64,000 bases of DNA, taken from Actinorhabdospora filicis. GTDB lineage: Bacteria > Actinomycetota > Actinomycetes > Mycobacteriales > Micromonosporaceae. Positions 47,860 to 57,017 of the stretch are shown here, in pieces. The stretch is from positions 2,163,571 to 2,227,570 of the forward strand of contig NZ_BSTX01000001.1 in assembly GCF_030269765.1 (NCBI RefSeq), written 5' to 3'. Position 1 is the first letter of the stretch; each line of letters begins with the position of its first letter. A model generated the notes under the pieces. It did not search any database. It had not been told where the DNA came from and saw only the letters and a program-made list of their open reading frames with translations. Made by a program: the position numbers and the translations under genes.

Positions 47860-49053
47860 TCAGGAGCGTTGCCGCAGGTAGCGGTCGAAGTGGGGGACGG
47901 TGAAGGCGACCACGCCGCGTTCCTCGGCGAAGATCAGGCCCTTCTTGATCAGCGAGTCGCGGGCCGGGGACAGGCTCGACGGTTTGCGGCCCAGGACGCG
48001 GGCGACCTCGGCGGTGCTCACCGACTCGGCCAGGGACGTGGCGGTCAGGTCGGCCATCGCGCGCATGTACTCGCGTTCGGCGGGTGTGGCGCGCTCGTAG
48101 CGGGACCCGAAGAAGCCCACGCCCAGCTCGGCCTCGGCGGCGGGCGCGGCGACCCGCACGTCCTCGGCGGTGATGGGCGCGACGGGGGCGTGGTCCCAGG
48201 TGGCCTTGCCGTAGGCCTGCACGAAGTACGGGTAGCCGCCGGAGTGCTCGAACAGCGCCGCCAGGGCCTCGGCGTCGAAACCGGCGCCCTCCTTCTCGGC
48301 GGGGAGCGTCAGCGCGAGCGCGGCGTCGTCGGCGGTGAGCCGGTCGATGCGCAGGTAGGTGAACAGCCGCTCGGAGTAGGACTTCTGCGCGCTCAGCACC
48401 GCCGGCAGGTGCGGCAGGCCCGCGCCGACCACGATGAGCGGCGTGCCCGCCTGGGACAGCTCGTGGCAGGCCGCGCACAGCGCCGAGACGTCGGCGGGGG
48501 TGAGGTCCTGCATCTCGTCGATGAACACCGCCAGGCCGGTGCCGACGTCGGCGGCGATCTCGGCGGCGTCGGTGAACAGCTCGACCAGGTCGATCTCGAT
48601 GTCGCCGGAGTCGGCGCGGCCGGTCACGTCCGGGGCGTCGATGCCGGGCTCCCAGCGCTCGCGCAGCTTCGCGCCCGCGGGGTTGCTCTTCAGCGCGAAG
48701 GCCCGCAGCGTCGACAGGAACGCCTCCACGCGCTCCGGCGCGCGGTGCCGGGTGCCCAGTTCCCGGACGGCCATGTGCAGCGCGCCGGACAGCGGCCGCC
48801 GCAGCGACTGGTCCGGGCGCGCCTCGATCTTGCCGGTGCCCCACAGCTTCGCGATCGCCTGCGAGCGCAGCGCGTTCAGCAGGACCGTCTTGCCCACGCC
48901 GCGCAGCCCGGTCAGCACCAGTGAGCGCTCGGGGCGGCCGTGCGAGACCCGGTCCAGGACCACCTCGAAGGCGCGCAGCTCACGCTCGCGTCCCGCCAGC
49001 TGCGGCGGCCGCTGCCCGGCCCCGGGGGCGTACGGATTGCGCACGGGATCCAT
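47860..49053 (-). CDS. ORC1/MoxR-like AAA ATPase
   Basis: The 397-residue protein has Walker A G-L-R-G-V-G-K-T (49-56), Walker B F-I-D-E-M-Q-D (about 176-182), a sensor-like V-V-G-A-G-L motif and a C-terminal winged-helix-like part (~320-397, VARVLGRKPSSLSPARDSLI). This is the layout of archaeal Orc1/Cdc6-like and STAND-related ATPases found widely in actinomycetes as ATP-binding proteins of unknown role. Its nearness to DnaA-box clusters is notable but gives no proof of a replication role. Confidence 0.85.
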   Translation of the reverse strand: MDPVRNPYAPGAGQRPPQLAGRERELRAFEVVLDRVSHGRPERSLVLTGLRGVGKTVLLNALRSQAIAKLWGTGKIEARPDQSLRRPLSGALHMAVRELGTRHRAPERVEAFLSTLRAFALKSNPAGAKLRERWEPGIDAPDVTGRADSGDIEIDLVELFTDAAEIAADVGTGLAVFIDEMQDLTPADVSALCAACHELSQAGTPLIVVGAGLPHLPAVLSAQKSYSERLFTYLRIDRLTADDAALALTLPAEKEGAGFDAEALAALFEHSGGYPYFVQAYGKATWDHAPVAPITAEDVRVAAPAAEAELGVGFFGSRYERATPAEREYMRAMADLTATSLAESVSTAEVARVLGRKPSSLSPARDSLIKKGLIFAEERGVVAFTVPHFDRYLRQRS

Positions 49054-49276
49054 GGTCTGGGAGCGTATCGGGAACTATTGGCCGGACGCTATACACGCGC
49101 CGGTGATAAGGTCGCCCGGTCAGTTCTTCCACGCTCACGCAAAGGGTGAGGCCATCGATGCGGGTCGCCGTCTAGGCCACCGGCACGAACCGCGGCGGTG
49201 ATCGCCGTCCGGTGGCGAGTCCACCTTCCCGGGCTTCCGCACGCCCGAAATCCGTGAGCGAAAGGTTCTTCCCACA

Positions 49277-50017
49277 GTGGACAAGTCCATTCAGGACTAC
49301 ACGCGCGCCAACGTCGCCCAGGGCGGCCTCGGCGTCAACGTCGGCCCCTTCTTGTGCCGCTTCGACCCCGACAGCGCGATTCCCGGCCTGAACTACGCGA
49401 TCCCCGCCGACGGGGCCGCGCCCACCGCCGGCGAGCTCGGCGAGCTCCATGCGGCCTTCGCCGAGCGCGGGCGCACCCCGCGCTTCGAGTTCGTGCCCAG
49501 CCGCTCGCCGCGGCTGGCCGCGATCCTCGAAGAGCACGGCTACACCGTGTCCCACCGGGGCCGGATCATGGCCACCGAGGCCGTCCTCGACGTTCCCGCG
49601 CCCGAGGGCGTGACCATCGTCGACGCCCTCGACGAGGACGCCTGGTACGGCGCGGCGGCCGTCCAGTTCCCCGCCTTCGGCGAGGCGGTGCCCGGCCGGG
49701 AGGGCGCGATCTCCTGGAAGCGCCGCTCGGTGTCGCGCGGCGGGGCCGTCGCGGTGGCCCTCGTCGACGGCGAGTACGCCGGGGCCGGTGAGTACACCCC
49801 ACCCATCGGCGGTGTCTGCGAGGTCGCCGGGATCGCCGTGGGCGAGAAGTGGCGGCGGCGCGGCATCGCCTCGGCGATCACCGCCCACCTCACCCGCCGC
49901 GCGCTGGGCGAGGGCGTCCGCACCGCCTGGCTCGATCCCGCCGACGAAGGCGCGCAGCGTGTGTACGCGCGCGCCGGGTACGTCTACGTCGGTGAGTCGC
50001 TGCACATGACCCGCTAG
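49277..50017 (+). CDS. GNAT-family N-acetyltransferase
   Basis: The 246-residue protein has a GNAT domain in its C-terminal half: V-A-G-I-A-V-G-E-K-W-R-R-R-G-I-A-S (about 181-197) is the acetyl-CoA pyrophosphate loop, followed by R-T-A-W-L-D-P-A-D-E-G-A-Q. The N-terminal ~100 residues are a degenerate second GNAT-like module. The acceptor is unknown. The 223-bp region upstream (49054-49276) has no gene; TATACA near 49092 and GATAAG near 49105 are possible promoter elements. Confidence 0.85.
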   Translation: MDKSIQDYTRANVAQGGLGVNVGPFLCRFDPDSAIPGLNYAIPADGAAPTAGELGELHAAFAERGRTPRFEFVPSRSPRLAAILEEHGYTVSHRGRIMATEAVLDVPAPEGVTIVDALDEDAWYGAAAVQFPAFGEAVPGREGAISWKRRSVSRGGAVAVALVDGEYAGAGEYTPPIGGVCEVAGIAVGEKWRRRGIASAITAHLTRRALGEGVRTAWLDPADEGAQRVYARAGYVYVGESLHMTR

Positions 50018-50021
50018 CGGG

Positions 50022-50543
50022 TCACGACGGCCGCCTGCGCACCCAGTAGGCGGCCGTCAGCACCAGCACCGCCGGGCCCCACAGCAGCAGCGGCGCGTAG
50101 CAGGCGTAGAGGATCCCGAGCTGCCACGCGCTGCCGTGGAAGCCCGGGCCGTGCCCGCCCAGGGCCCACCAGCAGAACACCAGGACGCCGATCCCCCCGA
50201 GCACCGCCGGGACGACGGCCACCGGGCGCGGGATCGTCCGCCCCCGCAGCCACGGCACCCACCGGGGCACCCGCTCACCCCACGGCCGCACCAGGCCCAG
50301 GGTGAGCAGGCCCAGGCCCTCGGTCACCAGGCTGAGGGTGGGGATGTAGAAGTACTCCCACCAGTGCATCGGCTCGTCCCCGGCGAGCAATGGCACGCCC
50401 GCGACGAGGAGGATCCGCCACACCCCCGAGGGCAGCACCATGAACGGGACGGCGTGCGCGAGCCGGTTCGCCCAGCGCGGGACGGGACGGGCCGTGGCCG
50501 GCTTGGCCGCGGCGGGTTTCGCGGGAGCGGTGAGGGTTGCCAT
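50022..50543 (-). CDS. Four-TM membrane protein of unknown function
   Basis: The 173-residue product has an Ala/Pro/Lys-rich N-terminus and four hydrophobic helices (about 30-50, 60-85, 105-125, 140-165), with H-W-W-E-Y-F-Y-I-P (about 59-67) between the first two. No family could be named. It faces the GNAT gene with 4 bp between stops. Confidence 0.65.
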   Translation of the reverse strand: MATLTAPAKPAAAKPATARPVPRWANRLAHAVPFMVLPSGVWRILLVAGVPLLAGDEPMHWWEYFYIPTLSLVTEGLGLLTLGLVRPWGERVPRWVPWLRGRTIPRPVAVVPAVLGGIGVLVFCWWALGGHGPGFHGSAWQLGILYACYAPLLLWGPAVLVLTAAYWVRRRPS

Positions 50544-50824
50544 GGGACGAGCCTCGCCGAGCGGGTGGGGGTACGGCGTCACCTCGGGGAGGGGACCGGG
50601 TCCCCCGGGCGGGGGAACGCGACCCCGCGCCCGCTCGGCCCGGCGGCCCATCGCGCGGGCTCGCGGACGACCGGTGCCGGGTGGTGGGCGGCTCGCGCGC
50701 TTCCGGCGGGAGGGTGAGGCGCGATCGCGGCTCTCACGGCCACACCGGGTCCCCGGCCCGGCGAGGGCGGCCCGGCCGCCTCACGTTGCGGGAGGCAAGG
50801 GACCCCACCGCACGAAGGCCCACC

Positions 50825-50852
50825 CGGGCACCGGCGTCCGGCCCGGTGCCCG
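50825..50852 (-). terminator. hairpin behind the FMN reductase gene
   Basis: CGGGCACCGG / CCGGTGCCCG, 10-bp arms with an 8-nt loop. It lies 38 bp beyond the stop of the minus-strand FMN reductase gene. The rest of the 346-bp gap 50544-50889 holds nothing recognised. Confidence 0.55.
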
Positions 50853-50889
50853 TCACGGCCTCGGCTCACACCGTCCAGCACACCCCGGC

Positions 50890-51432
50890 TCAGGACGCCA
50901 CGTACGGCCGCGCCGTCCGCGCCTCCCGCAGCGACTCCGCCCACCACTCCAGCTGGTCGAGCAGCGCCGCCAGCGCGGCGTCCACCTTCTCCGCGTCGTG
51001 CGGCTGCCCGTCGGCGTCGAAGCGTCCCCACGCGCCGTGGAAGCTGACGGTCTCGCGGATGGTCACCGCGTGCAGTTCGGCGAAGACGGGCCGGAGGGCC
51101 TCCACCGCGCGCAGGCCGCCGGAGATGCCGCCGTAGGACACGAAGGCGACGGGCTTGCCGCGCCATTCGGCGCCGACGGAGTCGATGGCGGTCTTGAGCG
51201 GCCCGGGGAACGAGTGGTTGTACTCGGGGGTGATGACGACGATGGCGTCGGCGGCGCCGATGCCGGCGGTGAAGCCGGGACCGGGCGCGACCTCGGCGAG
51301 GTCGACCTCGTCCAGCTTCAGCTCGGGACGGCGGCCGGCGCGGTCGATGAACCAGTTCTTCACCACCGGCGCGAACCGCCCGTCGCGGACGCTGGCGATG
51401 ATGACGGCGAGGCGGTACGGCTCATGGGTCAT
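50890..51432 (-). CDS. NADPH-dependent FMN reductase
   Basis: The 180-residue flavodoxin-fold protein has I-I-A-S-V-R-D-G-R (about 10-18) as phosphate-binding loop and the signature T-P-E-Y-N-H-S-F-P-G-P-L-K-T-A-I-D (about 69-85). It reduces FMN, quinones or azo compounds with NADPH and often protects against quinone or oxidative stress. A MerR-type promoter with a 19-bp spacer precedes it, so induction by electrophiles or oxidants is likely. CCGGAGGGA is the ribosome site. Confidence 0.92.
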   Translation of the reverse strand: MTHEPYRLAVIIASVRDGRFAPVVKNWFIDRAGRRPELKLDEVDLAEVAPGPGFTAGIGAADAIVVITPEYNHSFPGPLKTAIDSVGAEWRGKPVAFVSYGGISGGLRAVEALRPVFAELHAVTIRETVSFHGAWGRFDADGQPHDAEKVDAALAALLDQLEWWAESLREARTARPYVAS

Positions 51433-51480
51433 GGCTGGGTTCCCTCCGGGAGGCACACCGGCGTTCACCGGCTGGAGGGA

Positions 51481-51511
51481 ACGCTAAGACCTCAACTTGA
51501 CTTCAGGTCAA
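51481..51511 (-). promoter_or_regulatory. MerR-type promoter of the FMN reductase gene
   Basis: On the minus strand TTGACC (-35, 51506-51511) and TAGCGT (-10, 51481-51486) are separated by 19 bp, too long for normal recognition. The spacer region holds the inverted repeat GACCTGAA-N6-TTGAGGTC. This is the classical architecture of MerR-activated promoters. Confidence 0.7.
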
Positions 51512-51834
51512 GTCCCGGCGCCCAGGACGGCGGTGAGCAGCACGACCGTGTCGTCGGTGGCGGTCAGCCCGTGCCGCTCCTGCGGGATCGGGTAGAGCTG
51601 CCCGGGGACGAGGTCGGCGTCACCGGAGGCCGCGGTGACGCGGACGCTCCCGTACAGCACCTGGAGACTGGCGGCCTCGGGCGCGTTGTGTTCGGCCAGG
51701 GACGTCCCGGCGGTCAGCGCGATGATCGTCTGCCGCATCGGCCCCTCGTGGACCAGCAGGTGCGCGCTGCGTCCGTGCGGGTCGGCGGCGGCCTTCTCCA
51801 GGTGCTCGCGGATGAGCAGCGGCAGATCGTTCAT
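51508..51834 (-). CDS. Small cupin-fold protein
   Basis: The 108-residue protein has a single cupin barrel: LTAGTSLAEHNAPEAASLQVL (about 42-62) followed by G-S-V-R-V-T and P-G-Q-L-Y-P-I-P. It has His52 and His91, but the full HxH metal motif is not complete. Such minimal cupins are often LuxR- or stress-linked with unknown roles. It is upstream of the FMN reductase on the same strand, but the reductase has its own promoter starting at the cupin stop. Confidence 0.75.
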   Translation of the reverse strand: MNDLPLLIREHLEKAAADPHGRSAHLLVHEGPMRQTIIALTAGTSLAEHNAPEAASLQVLYGSVRVTAASGDADLVPGQLYPIPQERHGLTATDDTVVLLTAVLGAGT

Positions 51835-51889
51835 ACGGGCCTCCTTCGCCTCATGGTCGCAGTTGCCCCGGCCCGCGGGGGCCGAAACT

Positions 51890-52081
51890 TCACACGTCGG
51901 TGAGGGCCCGCAGCCGCGCCTCGCCCGCCAGGCGCGCCCGCCACGGCCCGTCGGGCGTCTCGGGCCCGGTCTCCACCGCCCACCGCAGCGCCGCCGCGAC
52001 GGTGTCGGCGCCCGGGGGCGTGCCCATCGCGAGCGCGGCCGCCTCCAGCAGTTCCCGGTCGACTTCCCACATCTGTGACAT
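51890..52081 (-). CDS. Short VapB/ribbon-helix-helix-like protein
   Basis: 63 residues; V-D-R-E-L-L-E-A-A-A-L-A-M-G-T-P-P-G-A-D (about 7-26) followed by T-V-A-A-A-L-R resembles the DNA-binding part of VapB-type antitoxins, but no PIN-domain toxin is adjacent. It is an orphan or a remnant of a toxin-antitoxin pair. Confidence 0.45.
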   Translation of the reverse strand: MSQMWEVDRELLEAAALAMGTPPGADTVAAALRWAVETGPETPDGPWRARLAGEARLRALTDV

Positions 52082-52329
52082 GCCCGAACAACGCGCCAGC
52101 GGCCCCGGAGGTCACGCCGTGCGCCACTTTCGCGGCGGGCGCGGGCCCGTCCGACCATGCGCCGTTCCCCGTACGGGTGGACCCGGGTCACCCCGTCGGG
52201 CGGGATGTCCGGCCCGCACGCATACGTCCCAGCTTTCGCCCAGGTTCGGTCGTGTACTGTCCATCGCTGACGCACCCCCGGCAGACCTCCCCGGCGAGTA
52301 CGCCCCGGCCACGACGGAGTCCGCACCTC

Positions 52330-53127
52330 GTGCATTCCCTGCAGACGAACACCGGCTCCGCGCCCGCGATCCCGCTCCCCGCTTCGGCCTTCTCGCGCGC
52401 CCGCGCCTGGCTGTTCGGTGGACGGCGCCGCCGGTTCGCCATCACCCTCGCCGTGGTGCTGGGGACGCTGGTCGCGGTCAACATCCTGCGCAGCTTCGGG
52501 CCGGTCAACTCCGGCCTCATCGCCGGGCCGATCGCGGCGGTGGCGCTCATCGTCCTGGCCCGCAAGCACGGGCTGACCTGGACCGACCTGGGCCTGGGCC
52601 GCCGCAACTGGCTGCGCGGCGCGCTGTACGCCCTGGCGTCGGTGCTGGTCGTGGGCGGCGTCTACGCCATCGCGATCGCGCTGCCGTTCTCGCGGATGGC
52701 CTTCGTCGACAGCCGCTACCAGCTGCATCCGGGCGCGGCGTTCATGACCGCCTTCGTGTTCATCCCGATCGGCACGATCCTCCTCGAAGAGGTCGCGTTC
52801 CGGGGTGTGCTGTTCGGCCTGGTCCGCCGCCACCGGGGCATCGCGTGGGCGTCGTCGGTGTCCTCGCTGCTGTTCGGGGCGTGGCACATCCTGTCGTCGC
52901 TGAACCTGGGCGCGCGCAACAAGGCCGTCACCTCGGTCCTCGGGACGGGCGAGATCGCCAAGATCGCGGTGCTGGCCGGGGTCGTGCTGTTCACGGGACT
53001 GGCCGGTCTGCTGCTGTGCGAGCTGCGCCGCCGCAGCGGCAGCCTCCTGGCCGCCGCCGGGCTGCACTGGGCGACCAACGGGCTCGGCGTGATCGCGGTG
53101 GCCGGGCTGTTCGCGCTCACCACCTAG
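52330..53127 (+). CDS. CPBP-family intramembrane metalloprotease
   Basis: The 265-residue membrane protein has about seven helices and the CPBP/Abi motifs E-E-V-A-F-R-G-V-L-F-G (about 156-166) and F-G-A-W-H (about 187-191), with a final H-W-A-T-N-G in the last helix. The family includes the eukaryotic Rce1 protease and bacteriocin-immunity proteins. The substrate is unknown. GTG 52330 gives a short Ala/Pro-rich N-terminus; the frame is open upstream but without conservation. A terminator follows at once. Confidence 0.88.
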   Translation: MHSLQTNTGSAPAIPLPASAFSRARAWLFGGRRRRFAITLAVVLGTLVAVNILRSFGPVNSGLIAGPIAAVALIVLARKHGLTWTDLGLGRRNWLRGALYALASVLVVGGVYAIAIALPFSRMAFVDSRYQLHPGAAFMTAFVFIPIGTILLEEVAFRGVLFGLVRRHRGIAWASSVSSLLFGAWHILSSLNLGARNKAVTSVLGTGEIAKIAVLAGVVLFTGLAGLLLCELRRRSGSLLAAAGLHWATNGLGVIAVAGLFALTT

Positions 53128-53143
53128 ACCTTGGGGCACGAAA

Positions 53144-53172
53144 AACCCCGCCGGACCGCGTCCGGCGGGGTT
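53144..53172. terminator. bidirectional terminator
   Basis: Perfect 13-bp stem AACCCCGCCGGAC / GTCCGGCGGGGTT with a 3-nt loop, A-run before it; between CPBP protease and purA. Confidence 0.9.
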
Positions 53173-53185
53173 CTCCATGTGGCTT

Positions 53186-54505
<1,320 letters not shown>

Positions 54506-54627
54506 TTACCGAGTCAGGGTAGTCGGGCTCCTGATCACGCCGACAACCCGGTGGGTACCAAGGTCCGCGCCGTCCACGATACGGACGCCCGCCGTTCACC
54601 GCGCATGATCCGCGTCACCGGGTCGGG

Positions 54628-54633
54628 TATACA
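54628..54633 (+). promoter_or_regulatory. -10 box of the DUF1864 gene (leaderless)
   Basis: TATACA seven bases before GTG 54641 and downstream of the alternative ATG 54605, hence favouring the GTG. Confidence 0.5.
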
Positions 54634-54640
54634 CGACGGG

Positions 54641-55777
54641 GTGCACCGCCACCCCCTCGGCGCGATCCGCGCCTACGACCGCTGGCTGCGCGACGAGTTC
54701 GTGGCCATGAACACCGTCCTCGAAGAGCACTACTTCACCCGGCGCGCCGACATCCTGCCCGGCCACGAGGACGTCCGCGCCTCGCTCCTGCGCGACGGGG
54801 CGTCCCTCATCGCCGCGATCACCACCCTGCCCGACGACCCCGCCGAGCGCTACGCCCTCCTCGGCGCCGTCGGCTACCACGCCGCCGCCTGCGCCCGCCA
54901 CGAGACCGGCGAGCCCGCCGACCTCGCCCCCGAGTGGTCGCTCCTGCGCCGCCTGGGCACCTCCCTGGGCGTGGCACCGCGCTACACCTTCGCCCACCAG
55001 GCCCTCTACAACCCCGCCGCCGGCGACGCCTTCTGGACCTTCACCTCCATCCCCGACGAGCGCGTCTTCATCACCCGCAACGGCCAGGCCGTCCTCGCCT
55101 ACCAGCGCGCCGCGGCGGCCCTGCGCCGCGTCCCCGCGATGGGCGTGTCCAACCCCGTGGCCACCTACCTGCTGGAGGACGCCGTGGCCGCCCTCGGCGA
55201 CGTCCTGCGCTTCAACCGCGCCCTGGCCGCCGAACTGGACCCCGACCGCTTCTATTACTGCCTGCGCCCCTACTTCAAGACCCACCGCGTCGGCCGCGTC
55301 GAATACCGCGGCACCAACGCCGGCGACTTCGCCGCCATCAACGAACTCGACCTCCTGCTGGGCCTGTGCGACCCCGCCGACCCCTTCTACCAGGAGATCC
55401 TCGCCGAAAAAGAGCCGTTCCTGCCGCCGGGCGACGCGGCCACCATCCAGTCCGCCGTCCGCACCGAGCCTCTCCTCTCGCGCTTCCTGCGCGAAGCCGC
55501 CGACGGCGTTACACCCGTCCTGGCGGAGAACGCGCGCCTGTACCTGGCGGCCTGCCGCGCGCACGGCGCGGCGTACGCCTTCCACCACGGCCGCCTGGTC
55601 ACGCCGTTCCTCGTCGCGAAGGCCCCCACCGCGGAGACCGACGGAGTGACGGCGAGCGGGCCGCCGCTGGAGGCGGTGGTGGGGATGCTGGCCCGGCTGA
55701 GCGACCTGCGGGCGGGGCGGAAGAAGGACGGGACGGCTTGGGAGGGGCTGGAGAGGCTGCGGGAGTTGGTGGGGTAG
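54641..55777 (+). CDS. DUF1864 family protein (PrnB/MarE-like heme-dependent enzyme family)
   Basis: The 378-residue protein opens with L-G-A-I-R-A-Y-D-R-W-L-R-D-E-F-V-A-M-N (about 5-23) and has Y-H-A-A-A-C-A-R-H-E (about 84-93). Later comes Y-Y-C-L-R-P-Y-F-K-T-H-R-V-G-R-V-E-Y-R-G-T-N-A (about 205-227). These match the DUF1864 family, which includes PrnB (ring rearrangement in pyrrolnitrin synthesis) and MarE (indole oxygenase). Relatives bind heme and act on indole compounds. No pathway genes are adjacent, so the substrate is open. TATACA supports GTG 54641; ATG 54605 would add 12 residues. Confidence 0.7.
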   Translation: MHRHPLGAIRAYDRWLRDEFVAMNTVLEEHYFTRRADILPGHEDVRASLLRDGASLIAAITTLPDDPAERYALLGAVGYHAAACARHETGEPADLAPEWSLLRRLGTSLGVAPRYTFAHQALYNPAAGDAFWTFTSIPDERVFITRNGQAVLAYQRAAAALRRVPAMGVSNPVATYLLEDAVAALGDVLRFNRALAAELDPDRFYYCLRPYFKTHRVGRVEYRGTNAGDFAAINELDLLLGLCDPADPFYQEILAEKEPFLPPGDAATIQSAVRTEPLLSRFLREAADGVTPVLAENARLYLAACRAHGAAYAFHHGRLVTPFLVAKAPTAETDGVTASGPPLEAVVGMLARLSDLRAGRKKDGTAWEGLERLRELVG

Positions 55778-55924
55778 GGCGTTACGAAAGTGGTTATGCG
55801 CGGTCAGCGATCCGGAGCTCCTGACCAGCAGAAACACCTCACGCAGCGACCGTGTGCTCCCAAATGGTGTGCGAATTGCAGCTGATAGCATGAAGTCGTC
55901 GCGGTGATGTGCGCCCACGAACGG

Positions 55925-55951
55925 AAAGCCCCGAAGATTCGGGGCTTTTTT
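55925..55951 (+). terminator. intrinsic terminator 1
   Basis: Perfect 11-bp stem AAAGCCCCGAA / TTCGGGGCTTT with a 2-nt loop and a run of six T. No gene ends just before it (the DUF1864 stop is ~150 bp upstream), so a short untranslated RNA starting after 55778 is possible. Confidence 0.85.
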
Positions 55952-55960
55952 CATGCCCTG

Positions 55961-55985
55961 AGCCCGGTCAGATGACCGGGCTTTT
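55961..55985 (+). terminator. intrinsic terminator 2
   Basis: Stem AGCCCGGTCA / TGACCGGGCT with loop GA followed by TTT, nine bases behind terminator 1; a tandem pair that insulates the downstream unknown locus. Confidence 0.8.
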
Positions 55986-56005
55986 CGCTTTCCCGAGGTT
56001 GCCAG

Positions 56006-56137
56006 GTGACGATCCACATCCAGCTCGACGCCAAGACGATGGCGATCATCCTGATCGCCCTGCTGCTATTGAGCGCCACACTCGGCCTGCTTCGCATCGC
56101 CCGACGCACGGGCCGAAAGGAGCCGGGAGCGCGATGA
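56006..56137 (+). CDS. 43-residue single-TM peptide
   Basis: GTG start, V-T-I-H-I-Q-L-D-A-K-T-M then a strongly hydrophobic helix (A-I-I-L-I-A-L-L-L-L-S-A-T-L-G-L-L, about 13-29) and a basic tail (R-I-A-R-R-T-G-R-K-E-P). The stop overlaps the next ATG (ATGA). Small membrane peptides with this layout occur in phage and toxin loci, but nothing else supports such a role. CGAGG upstream may be a ribosome site. Confidence 0.55.
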   Translation: MTIHIQLDAKTMAIILIALLLLSATLGLLRIARRTGRKEPGAR

Positions 56138-56955
56138 GCAAGAAATCCGACCCGATCGCCGCCCAAATCGCCGATCTCGCGGACCGCCGCAGCGCCTTGA
56201 TCAGGTTTTTCGGGCCCTCCACCAAGATGCTCATCGAGTACTGCCTCGACGGCGTCTCGGTCGCCGACATCGCCAAACGCCACCGCATGCCCCTCGACAA
56301 GGTCGACACGCTCGTCCGCCGACGGCTGGAGGTGGGCGGGCGTGGCGCGGCCGGGCGCGAGTTCATACGCGCACTCGGCCGTGAAGACGCCGTGGGCTGC
56401 CTCGAAGAACTCGCCCTGGCCCTCACCGGGTCACCGATGTGCGCGCACTGTCGGCGCGGCTTTGCATGGAACACGGCGGGTCGGCCCGCCGTCTACTGCG
56501 GCGGCAGCTGTCGTCAAGCCGCGTGGCGCCGCCGCCGCGCGCAGCCCGGGTACGAACCGGTCGAGCTTCGACTGCCCGAACCACGCGAGGTCTCGCCCGG
56601 GGAGATGGCCCGGATCCTGGCGGGGAGGAACAAGGGTTTCCTCGATGAGCTGCTCTTCTTGGAGCGGTACGAACGTGGCGAACACCCCTCCCTCGCCGGT
56701 GTGCGCGAACGCCGCCATCGGCGTGCCTGCCGTCCTCTACGCGTTTGGGAATCCGACGGCGACTTCCGTCGCCTCACGATCGGCCGTCTCTACGATTGGG
56801 CGTTCCTCGAAGCCGTCGGCCGCCCGCGCTGTCCATCGAGCCGCACACACGAGTTCTACGAACTCTCTGCCTACGAGAAGGCCGAGGAAGTCGCCACCCG
56901 CATCCGCATCGGCGAGCCCGGCGACTGGCGCGAACTCGATCTCCTCACCCCATGA
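56134..56955 (+). CDS. Unrecognised protein with HTH and CxxC...CxxxC zinc ribbon
   Basis: The 273-residue protein has an N-terminal helical region with a helix-turn-helix-like stretch (DGVSVADIAKRHRMPLDKVD, about 39-58). A zinc-ribbon follows: C103-x2-C106 ... G-R-P-A-V-Y-C122-x3-C126-R-Q-A-A-W-R-R-R-R. This ribbon resembles those at the ends of phage and mobile-element DNA-binding proteins and CGNR/HNH-type regulators. The C-terminal 130 residues are charged and unlike anything I recognise. Codon use is somewhat less GC-rich than the neighbours. It is co-translated with the 43-residue membrane peptide and lies behind two terminators, so the pair looks like an inserted unit. Confidence 0.65.
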   Translation: MSKKSDPIAAQIADLADRRSALIRFFGPSTKMLIEYCLDGVSVADIAKRHRMPLDKVDTLVRRRLEVGGRGAAGREFIRALGREDAVGCLEELALALTGSPMCAHCRRGFAWNTAGRPAVYCGGSCRQAAWRRRRAQPGYEPVELRLPEPREVSPGEMARILAGRNKGFLDELLFLERYERGEHPSLAGVRERRHRRACRPLRVWESDGDFRRLTIGRLYDWAFLEAVGRPRCPSSRTHEFYELSAYEKAEEVATRIRIGEPGDWRELDLLTP

Positions 56956-57017
56956 CCCGCGCGACTCCCGCCCACCCGCCCCGATCCGCCCCTTACACCC
57001 CGGCCTACCCTCACCCC

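Noticed and set aside
51890..52081. Complete VapBC toxin-antitoxin pair
   Set aside because: Only a VapB-like short frame is present; no PIN-domain gene on either side.
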